Source: Deltaproteobacteria bacterium
GTDB taxonomy: Bacteria; Desulfobacterota; DSM-4660; Desulfatiglandales; B25-G16
Length of the DNA: 21,356 bases
Assembly (NCBI GenBank): GCA_020348625.1
Contig: CP070752.1
Coordinates: 473,425-494,780 of the forward strand
Direction of reading: 5' to 3'
The position numbers and the translations under genes were made by a program. The first letter of the stretch is position 1. Every line of letters begins with the position of its first letter. The notes beneath the pieces are model-generated. The model had not been told where the DNA came from. It did no database searches and saw only the letters and a program-made list of their open reading frames with translations. Positions 15,812-21,356 of this stretch are shown in pieces.

Positions 15812-16141
15812 TATACCCCGCACCGGGAATAAGGAGCCATCGTCCGGGTGCAGGTTTCCCGGTTTGCCAAAAGCAGGTTCTCGCAACAAGGGAGGGTTTC
15901 GTCCAGAATTCCAAGCCCATATAGATGAGAATTGAATGCACAACATATGGGTCATGTGCACAGTATATCGCACGTGACCATGGTTCATGCTGCGGAAAGG
16001 AGCAGGAGCACTGGATCGCAGTAGGTCTAACTAGCCTAGATAATGGGTCTTTTTGGATAGAGAAATTATGCAGAGGAACCCGGCACTGCATTTGCAAACA
16101 TCTATCCGCCAAAAGTCGTTGATAATTTCGGAGGAGATAAA
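15812..16141. other. 330-base intergenic region with an imperfect inverted repeat
   Basis: No convincing gene lies here. GGTCATGTGC (15950-15959) and GCACGTGACC (15970-15979) form a 10-bp inverted repeat with one mismatch (G-U in RNA) and a 10-base spacer, roughly 165 bases before the thiolase-like gene. It may be an operator or an mRNA hairpin for the downstream thiolase-fold operon. GGAGGAG at 16130-16136 is the ribosome site of the next gene. No convincing -35/-10 pair was found. Confidence 0.4.
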
Positions 16142-17356
16142 ATGCCACAGGCTAGCAGGAGCGATGTAGCTATCATCGGAATAGGGTATCATAAGTTCGG
16201 CATCTATCCGGAAAAGAGCCTTCAAGACCTCGTTTTCGGCGCTGTAACTGAAGCCATGGAAAGCGGTAAGATCGGGCTAGAAGAGGTGGATATGCTCTTT
16301 TTCGCTGATGCCACGGCTCAGTTGATCGGGCGGCATTCGACCCCTGCCCAATTCGTTTCTGACCATTTAGGGCTCTCCCCTAAGCCGGCTATCAGGGTGG
16401 AAAGTGCCTGTACGAGCGGGTCAAACGCGGTTCGGGAGGCCATGGCCAATATCATCAGCGGGTTTATTGATGTCGCCCTCGTCGTATCTGCCGAGAAAAT
16501 CGACTTTCCTGGCAGAGAAAATGTATACCGGTTCTCCACTGCCATGAGCGACGAAGACTACGGCGTAATCAGCGATTTTGCGGGTCCCGGGATTTCTGCC
16601 CTTTACGCCGTGAGGCATATGCATGAATTCGGCACCACTGAGGAGCAGATGGCATCTGTAGCTGCAAAGAGCAGAACCTACGGTGCGGGAAATCCATATG
16701 CCCGTTTTTACAAAAAGCCCATAACCCTTGAGGAGGTGATGGCCTCCCCCTATGTGGTTTATCCCCTTAAGTTGCCCGAGGTAAATCCGATCTCGGATGG
16801 GGCCTGTGCGGCCATACTCTGCCGCGGGGATATAGCCAAGAATTTTGTGGATACTCCGGTATATGTCATAGGCTTTGGCACCGGTACCGGTCCAGTGCAC
16901 CTGCAAGACTTTAAGAGCTTTACGGAGATACCGGGTCTCAGGGAGGCGGGACAAAAGGCATATGACATGGCAGGTGTTACGCCTCAGGATATCGAAGTAT
17001 TTTCGGACATGGATGCGTTCAGCATCATCGAGGTCCTGTCCCTGGAAGGCCTGGGGTTTATGGAAAAAGGGAGGGGGCAATATGCCATCGAAGAAGGGTT
17101 TTCTACGCGAGAGGGCAAGCTGCCCACCAATCCCACCGGCGGCAACTGTTCAACGGGAGGGCCGGCTGGTGTAATAACACTGCGCGGAATCAATGACATG
17201 GCGCTGCAAGTGAGAGGTGAGGGCGACAAGTTGGGCGAGGGAGGGCAGGTGAAGCTTTCCAGAGGGTTGGCGTTGGCCCAGGGCGAGGGAGGAGGCGGAC
17301 TAACTAATCAGACTGTCTGCATTCTATCTTCAGAACCGAGGAGGCGAAATGAATAA
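16142..17356 (+). CDS. thiolase-like protein 1 (SCP2-thiolase type; nucleophilic Cys kept, both His lost)
   Basis: A 404-residue thiolase-superfamily protein of the PaaJ/SCP2-thiolase branch. It begins VAIIGIGYHKFG and has the nucleophile loop VESACTSGSNA with C90. The HDAF/HNEAF position reads MDAF (M290 replaces His). The C-terminal NPxGGxxxxGHPxG motif reads GGNCSTGGPAG, so Gly340 replaces the His of GHP. With neither His, ordinary thiolase catalysis looks impaired unless a partner supplies residues. GGAGGAG precedes the ATG. The stop overlaps the start of the HMG-CoA-synthase-like gene by 8 bases, and AGGAGG inside this gene serves that start, so the two are translationally coupled. It may work with the DUF35 protein, as BbsB does with BbsA or thiolase with DUF35 in archaea. 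Family secure; activity uncertain. Confidence 0.88.
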   Translation: MPQASRSDVAIIGIGYHKFGIYPEKSLQDLVFGAVTEAMESGKIGLEEVDMLFFADATAQLIGRHSTPAQFVSDHLGLSPKPAIRVESACTSGSNAVREAMANIISGFIDVALVVSAEKIDFPGRENVYRFSTAMSDEDYGVISDFAGPGISALYAVRHMHEFGTTEEQMASVAAKSRTYGAGNPYARFYKKPITLEEVMASPYVVYPLKLPEVNPISDGACAAILCRGDIAKNFVDTPVYVIGFGTGTGPVHLQDFKSFTEIPGLREAGQKAYDMAGVTPQDIEVFSDMDAFSIIEVLSLEGLGFMEKGRGQYAIEEGFSTREGKLPTNPTGGNCSTGGPAGVITLRGINDMALQVRGEGDKLGEGGQVKLSRGLALAQGEGGGGLTNQTVCILSSEPRRRNE

Positions 17357-18377
17357 GATAAGCATACTTGGGTATGGGGCCTATATCCCTCGATATAGGC
17401 TTAAGATAGACGAGATAGAGAAGGCGTGGTCAGATAAGGAGTACAGTACCCGGTCTAGGAGACTGGGCGTGGAAGAAAAAGCAGTGGCGGGGTTCGATGA
17501 GGACGAAGTTACCATGGGTTACGAAGCAGCACGTAACGCCGTCAAGAGGGCGGGGATCAACGCTGCTGATCTTGGTGGCATAATAACCGGGTGCATGTCT
17601 CGAAGATTCAGGGACAAATCCGCTTCCGCCATGATCGCCCAAATGCTCGGTACCTCCGAAGTACTGGCCTGTGACTGTGTGCACAGCTCTAAGAGCGGAA
17701 GCTCCGCTCTTATCCTGGGCAAGAGCATGGCTGAGGCGGGGGATAGGTCAGTATTGGTCATTGCCACCGACAACCCTCACGCAGCCCCGTGCGACGACTT
17801 AGAACCCCTCTCCGGGTCAGGGGCAGTAGCCTTTGTGTGCGGCAAGGGGGAGGGTGTGGCACACATAGAAGGCAGTTATAGTTGTTCTCGTGAGGTCTAT
17901 GATATCTGGCAGCCCGTAGAAGTCCCCTATATGTATTATGACATGAATGTTTCGCGCCAACAATTTAGGGATGTGACGGTGCAGGCTACAATGGCATACA
18001 TGGAGAGGCATGGGACGAAGGTGGATGATTACAGCTATTTCGTATTGAGCCAGCAGGATGCGAGGGCGCCTCTGGGCGTTGCCCGGGCGCTGAAAATCCG
18101 CAAAGAAAAGATGGCTGCTGGCTTTCTTTGCATGAGGATCGGCGACCTCTATTCAGCTTCAGCACTGATCGGGTTGGCTGCGATTCTGGATACGGCGAAG
18201 GAAGGGGAGAGGATCTTGGCCTCATCATATGGATCTGGAGGAGCTGATATTATAGGTTTACGGGTGGGCAAGGGAATCAAAGGAAGAAAAGATGCTTGTC
18301 CGTCAGTTGAAGACTACCTCAATGACAAGGTATACATCGATTATCTCAGTTTTTTGAGATACAGCCATGTACTTTAA
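17349..18377 (+). CDS. HMG-CoA synthase-like (KAS III fold) protein lacking canonical catalytic residues
   Basis: A 342-residue protein resembling archaeal-type HMG-CoA synthase: ILGYGAYIPRYRLKIDEI at the N-terminus, GVEEKAV, the DEDEVTMGYEAARNAV helix, and ADL/GGIITG. By eye alignment the catalytic Glu region (VGSES) reads TGCMS (M83). The nucleophile loop (FACKAG) reads HSSKSG, placing Ser114 where the Cys should be. The catalytic His region (FHQPN) reads LSQQD (S234). C108 and C110 lie nearby but off position. It is therefore unlikely to be a true HMG-CoA synthase and may be a structural or substrate-binding subunit. Overlap with thiolase-like 1 and a 20-base gap to the DUF35 gene mirror the archaeal thiolase/HMGCS/DUF35 complex, where DUF35 bridges the two enzymes. 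Confidence 0.82.
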   Translation: MNKISILGYGAYIPRYRLKIDEIEKAWSDKEYSTRSRRLGVEEKAVAGFDEDEVTMGYEAARNAVKRAGINAADLGGIITGCMSRRFRDKSASAMIAQMLGTSEVLACDCVHSSKSGSSALILGKSMAEAGDRSVLVIATDNPHAAPCDDLEPLSGSGAVAFVCGKGEGVAHIEGSYSCSREVYDIWQPVEVPYMYYDMNVSRQQFRDVTVQATMAYMERHGTKVDDYSYFVLSQQDARAPLGVARALKIRKEKMAAGFLCMRIGDLYSASALIGLAAILDTAKEGERILASSYGSGGADIIGLRVGKGIKGRKDACPSVEDYLNDKVYIDYLSFLRYSHVL

Positions 18378-18397
18378 GGGAATCGTAGGAGTGAACA

Positions 18398-18817
18398 ATG
18401 ACCGAGGAATTCAGATTTATTGAGCATTGTGCAGGCGACATTAACCGCACCATACCGAAGCGTTACCGACTCCAAGGGTCTCAGTGCAGCAAATGCGGTG
18501 CACTGTTTGTGACCAAGCGATTGATTTGCCCTGAGTGCAAAGGTACGGATTTTGAGGAGGTTGCATTGACCGGAAGGGGAAAGGTTTACACCTATTCCGC
18601 CGTAAGGGTACCGCTACTGCCTGTCCTCAAGAAGGGGGCCTATGCCATCGGCGTTATTGAGCTCGAGGAAGGTGTCAAGGCCGAAGGTCAGATTGTGGAT
18701 ATTGACCCCGATGATGTAAAGGTCGGCATGAAGGTGGAAACGACCATAAGGAGGGCTCGCGAGGAGTATCCAGGTAAGGTCATATACATGTATAGGTTCA
18801 AACCCGCGAGACAGTAA
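18398..18817 (+). CDS. DUF35 Zn-ribbon/OB-fold protein
   Basis: A 139-residue protein with the two-part DUF35 layout: a rubredoxin-like Zn ribbon C30-x2-C33 ... C44-x2-C47 (CSKCG and CPEC), then an OB-fold with GRGKVYTYSAVRVP, YAIGVIELEEGVKAEGQI and VGMKVETTI. DUF35 proteins bind acyl-CoA and hold thiolase-fold enzymes together: BbsA with BbsB, ChsH2 with Ltp2, and DUF35 in the archaeal HMG-CoA synthase complex. Here it follows the HMGS-like gene by 20 bases and is the expected partner of thiolase-like 1 and/or the HMGS-like protein. Length is normal for a stand-alone member. Confidence 0.92.
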   Translation: MTEEFRFIEHCAGDINRTIPKRYRLQGSQCSKCGALFVTKRLICPECKGTDFEEVALTGRGKVYTYSAVRVPLLPVLKKGAYAIGVIELEEGVKAEGQIVDIDPDDVKVGMKVETTIRRAREEYPGKVIYMYRFKPARQ

Positions 18818-18830
18818 GCCCGAAAACGCT

Positions 18831-18859
18831 TTCACAACAAAAAAACCTTTCATTGTGAA
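18831..18859. promoter_or_regulatory. TTCACAA-N15-TTGTGAA inverted repeat upstream of thiolase-like 2
   Basis: TTCACAA (18831-18837) and TTGTGAA (18853-18859) form a perfect 7-bp inverted repeat in the 98-base gap after the DUF35 gene. An A7 run (18839-18845) lies in the loop. It could be an operator or an mRNA hairpin separating the two thiolase modules. The T-run would be on the opposite strand, so it is no terminator for this operon. Confidence 0.3.
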
Positions 18860-18915
18860 TAAACAGAGATCTCCCGTCTTTATGGTTGGGAATATCACTT
18901 ATCAAGGAGGAATCG

Positions 18916-20112
18916 ATGGGAAAACGTGTGGGAATTATAGGTGCCGGGGTTACCCCTTTTAAGGGAACGTGGAGGGAGAAGACTTACTATGAGCTGGCAC
19001 AGATGGCAGCAAGGGAGGCCATCAAAGACGCGCAGATCCACATCAACGATGTGGATGCGGCCTTCTACGGTATCTATAACGACATTTTCGAGCGGACAGC
19101 CATCCCGGAGCACGCTATCCACGGGTTGTTGGGGATGCAGAATAAGTTCGGAATTAGGATCACCAACGGCGGTGCCACAGGGGCCTATACCATGTCAGCG
19201 GCACACGCGTATCTTGCAGCCGGTAGGTTCAAAACCGCTCTGGTGTTGGGGGTTGAGAAGGCGACGGATTGCTTTGACTTTCTGTCTATGTCAGCAACTC
19301 CTGAGGTGATCAAGGCCATCGGCTGGTCCGGAGACAGCTTTTTTGAACAACCCCTCGGCTGGTCCGCTTCCGATAGCTACGCTGAAGTTGTGCTGGCCTA
19401 CATGGACGAGCATCCGGGGGACCTGAAGCCGGAGATCACCGCCCGGATCTCCTCACAGTTGAGCCAGCAGGTGAAAGGCAATACATACGCTCAGCGGCAG
19501 TTTGATCAGGTAACACCTGAGGAGGTGATAAACTCCCGCATGGTGGCATACCCGTTCAAGGAGTTGGAGATCTGCGTCTATTCCGAGGGTGCAGCTGCCC
19601 TGATCTTTGCCGAAGAGGAGACCGCCAAGGCAATCTCAAAGAATACCGGCAAGCCGGTCATATGGATAACCGGGGTCGGTGAGGCAAATGAACACTCATT
19701 TGCCGGAAAGAACCAGAAGGTCATGTCGCGAATCATGTCGGACTACTATGCCTCACATCGAGCCTATGAGATGGCGGGCATTATGGAACCAAAGGAGTCT
19801 ATCGACATAGTAGAGCTCCACGATGCCTTTGTACACCAATTGGAGATCAGTATGGCCGAGTTTGGGCTTGTTCCCTTGGGTCGGGCCGATTCTCTCATTG
19901 AGGAGGGGCTCATGACACCGGGGGGCAAATACGTAGTCAATCCCTGCGGCGGGCTCATCTATTGTGGCCATGCTGTCGGCGCAAGCAATATCATGTCTGC
20001 CTGGTCAGCCAGAAATGAGCTGGTGAAGCGGGATCTGAAGACGGCCCTGGTTCATGGTACCGGGAGCACGGTCGCCCAGTACACGGCATGTATGATCTTT
20101 GAACATGAGTAG
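18916..20112 (+). CDS. thiolase-like protein 2 (both His kept, nucleophilic Cys replaced by Gly)
   Basis: A 398-residue thiolase-superfamily protein starting VGIIGAGVTPFKGTW. Its nucleophile loop reads ITNGGATGAYT: aligned with VESACTSGSNA of thiolase-like 1, G86 takes the Cys position. Downstream, ELHDAF (H302) and the C-terminal CGHAVGAS (H352 in NPCGGLIYCGHAVG) are intact, as is H380 in LVHGTG. A Cys-less thiolase fold recalls the steroid side-chain aldolase Ltp2, which also works with a DUF35 partner, so retro-aldol or other non-thiolytic chemistry is possible. Pairing with the Cys-bearing subunit is another option. The ATG at 18916 is fixed by AAGGAGG five bases upstream; a TTG at 18886 lies before that site. 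The DUF35-SCP2 gene follows after 62 bases. Confidence 0.88.
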   Translation: MGKRVGIIGAGVTPFKGTWREKTYYELAQMAAREAIKDAQIHINDVDAAFYGIYNDIFERTAIPEHAIHGLLGMQNKFGIRITNGGATGAYTMSAAHAYLAAGRFKTALVLGVEKATDCFDFLSMSATPEVIKAIGWSGDSFFEQPLGWSASDSYAEVVLAYMDEHPGDLKPEITARISSQLSQQVKGNTYAQRQFDQVTPEEVINSRMVAYPFKELEICVYSEGAAALIFAEEETAKAISKNTGKPVIWITGVGEANEHSFAGKNQKVMSRIMSDYYASHRAYEMAGIMEPKESIDIVELHDAFVHQLEISMAEFGLVPLGRADSLIEEGLMTPGGKYVVNPCGGLIYCGHAVGASNIMSAWSARNELVKRDLKTALVHGTGSTVAQYTACMIFEHE

Positions 20113-20174
20113 GGAACGTTTCAGAGGAATGGTTCTTTTACCGGGACTAAGCACAAAGAGGAGAGGAAAAGGGC

Positions 20175-21164
20175 ATGGAAAAAAAGAGAGTCATCGATGA
20201 CGCATACATTCCGGATGTGGGATCCGAGGTTGAGACCATAGACGGCACGGAGTATCTGATTACCAACGACGCAATGTACACCTTTTACAAGAGGACGAAG
20301 GGGGAGTTCTCACCCTTCTTCCTCGCGCTCAGGGATAAAAAGCAGCTCCTGGGCTGCAAATGCACCACATGCGGGTTGGTCAGGGTTCCGCCCTTTCTTA
20401 CGCATTGCCCTGACTGCAACTTCGCACCCACTGAGCTCTTGGAAGTCGAGCAGATAGGGGTGATGAACAGCACTCCCCCCATAACGTACTTTGCAACATC
20501 GCTCTTTCAGCACATGGCCCCGTACGGGCGGGGCCGGGTGATCTTCAGGGGAGCCGACACTGACCTCAGTGTCAATCTCTATACCACAACCGGGATTCTC
20601 GTACCCGGGATCATCGAGAAGGGCACAGAGGTAAAGCTTATCTTTAGGGATGAGCGGATTGGTGAGATGACCGATGTGTTCTGTGTGCCTACGGCGGAAC
20701 TCACGCTTGAGCAGATCAAGAGGAAGGGGATTAAGGAATCGGAGATAAATTGGGAGTCCCCTGCGGAACCCTCTCTCGCGGAACCCTCTGACGACGACGC
20801 CGCAATCTATCATGATGCATTAAAGGAAATTACCTCAATAATCGGAGAGATGAATAGAAACGAACGGGCCAAGAAGGATATCACGGGGTGGAAACGGGAT
20901 ATTCTTGTCAAGACGCGAGGCGGACAGTTCGCCATACTCATCGATGATGGGGCCATTTCGGTAGATGAGAAGGGTTGTTCGTCCCCTGACTTCGTGATGG
21001 TAAGCGAGGATATCGGAACATTACTCGATGGACTGGCTTACAGGGGAGCGATTACGGATTCTATCATAGGCAAGAAGCTCTGGATAAGCAAAAACATGGA
21101 ATTCAATACCATCTTTAAGCTCGACAGAATGGCCCGTTCTGTTGCCCGATCGAAAAAGATTTAA
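20175..21164 (+). CDS. DUF35 Zn-ribbon/OB-fold protein fused to a C-terminal SCP2-like domain
   Basis: A 329-residue two-domain protein. An N-terminal extension of ~45 residues leads to a Zn ribbon (C63-x2-C66 ... C78-x2-C81, in CTTCG and CPDC) and an OB-fold (YGRGRVIFRG to VKLIFRDERIGEMTDVF). A Glu/Pro/Ser/Asp linker follows at ~194-208. Residues ~212-325 (DITGWKRDILVKTRGGQFAILI, then DFVMVSEDIGTLLDGL and IIGKKLWISKNMEFNTIFKLD) look like a sterol-carrier-protein-2 lipid-binding domain. The part before the linker is the family's usual thiolase partner; the SCP2 part would carry a hydrophobic acyl chain. It is the likely partner of thiolase-like 2. DUF35 call is strong; SCP2 call is by pattern only. 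Confidence 0.82.
   Translation: MEKKRVIDDAYIPDVGSEVETIDGTEYLITNDAMYTFYKRTKGEFSPFFLALRDKKQLLGCKCTTCGLVRVPPFLTHCPDCNFAPTELLEVEQIGVMNSTPPITYFATSLFQHMAPYGRGRVIFRGADTDLSVNLYTTTGILVPGIIEKGTEVKLIFRDERIGEMTDVFCVPTAELTLEQIKRKGIKESEINWESPAEPSLAEPSDDDAAIYHDALKEITSIIGEMNRNERAKKDITGWKRDILVKTRGGQFAILIDDGAISVDEKGCSSPDFVMVSEDIGTLLDGLAYRGAITDSIIGKKLWISKNMEFNTIFKLDRMARSVARSKKI
20763..20789 (+). repeat. 15-base tandem duplication in the interdomain linker
   Basis: GCGGAACCCTCT occurs at 20763-20774 and 20778-20789 (period 15), encoding AEPS-L-AEPS between the OB-fold and SCP2-like domains. A GAC triplet run (Asp-Asp-Asp) follows. It looks like a recent in-frame linker expansion. Confidence 0.75.
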
Positions 21165-21337
21165 TAGGGTTTTCTGCTCCGAAGGGAACTCCAGAGACTA
21201 TTGTTACTTCACTCAGTTGCTGACCACAGAGGCGTCGGGTTATCGCTTTTTCACACATGGTAATGCAAATCTGATGGCATATGCAACTGCCACCAGCGTG
21301 GCTGACCGTACACACCTCACGGGAATCGCCGGCATTG

Positions 21338-21356
21338 AAAAAGGCCCACGGGGGCC
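21338..21356 (+). terminator. probable terminator stem cut by the window end
   Basis: An A5 run (21338-21342) is followed by GGCCC (21343-21347), a 4-base loop, and GGGCC (21352-21356) at the last base. A-run plus G+C-rich stem suggests a bidirectional rho-independent terminator ~175 bases after the last gene. The T-run that would confirm it is outside the window. Nothing else was seen in 21165-21337. Confidence 0.4.

Noticed and set aside
15925..16122. 65-codon Cys-rich open frame on the + strand
   Set aside because: No convincing ribosome site, no recognisable domain, and it overlaps an inverted repeat in an otherwise gene-free spacer; likely chance.
16092..16126. TTGCAA and GATAAT as a promoter for thiolase-like 1
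   Set aside because: The spacer is 23 bases and the start of transcription would fall inside the ribosome site.
17349..18377. Genuine HMG-CoA synthase of a mevalonate pathway
   Set aside because: All three catalytic residues appear replaced, and no other mevalonate gene is present.
1..21356. Mobile elements, tRNA/rRNA genes, CRISPR arrays
   Set aside because: No transposase or integrase frame, no terminal inverted repeats with target duplication, no cloverleaf or repeat-spacer pattern was seen on reading both strands.

Overview
The window holds about 21.4 kb of bacterial DNA at roughly 50-53 % G+C by eye. It carries 18 intact protein genes and one decayed gene, all on the + strand. No RNA gene, transposase, integrase, CRISPR array or origin was seen. 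The gene set (high-affinity ABC importer, acyl-CoA synthetase, acyl-CoA dehydrogenase, SDR, several thiolase-fold proteins with DUF35 partners, a HpaB/AbfD-family flavoprotein, a DUF2284 protein) and the codon style suggest an anaerobe of the Desulfobacterota ('Deltaproteobacteria') type. That placement is inference; there is no taxonomic marker gene here.

Layout. (A) 1-4329: a HpaB/AbfD-family flavoprotein (104-1537), a phytoene-desaturase-type FAD oxidoreductase (1625-3211), a vestigial second HpaB/AbfD-family gene with three in-frame stops and a large internal deletion (3275-3496), and an SDR dehydrogenase (3565-4329). (B) 4363-11259: a branched-chain-amino-acid-type (HAAT) ABC importer in the order livF-livG-[acyl-CoA synthetase]-livH-livM-substrate-binding protein. 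The activating enzyme sits inside the transporter operon, so the imported solute is probably an organic acid that is CoA-activated on entry. (C) 11466-15811: a second FAD oxidoreductase, a DUF2284 Cys-rich protein, a nitronate-monooxygenase/FabK-like FMN protein and an acyl-CoA dehydrogenase with its catalytic Glu in the isovaleryl-CoA-dehydrogenase position. (D) 16142-21164: thiolase-like 1, HMG-CoA-synthase-like protein, DUF35 protein, thiolase-like 2 and a DUF35-SCP2 fusion.

Working model (inference): uptake of a carboxylate, CoA ligation, alpha,beta-dehydrogenation, hydration by an enzyme not in this window, SDR oxidation, then C-C cleavage by the thiolase-fold module. The substrate cannot be read from sequence; aromatic, alicyclic, branched or steroid-like acids fit better than ordinary fatty acids.

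The most interesting part is region D. By eye alignment, thiolase-like 1 keeps the nucleophilic Cys (C90) but has lost both catalytic-site His residues. Thiolase-like 2 keeps both His (H302, H352) but has Gly at the Cys position. The HMGS-like protein lacks all three canonical catalytic residues. Two DUF35 proteins, one fused to an SCP2 domain, complete the set. This looks like a multi-subunit thiolase-superfamily complex with divided or altered chemistry.
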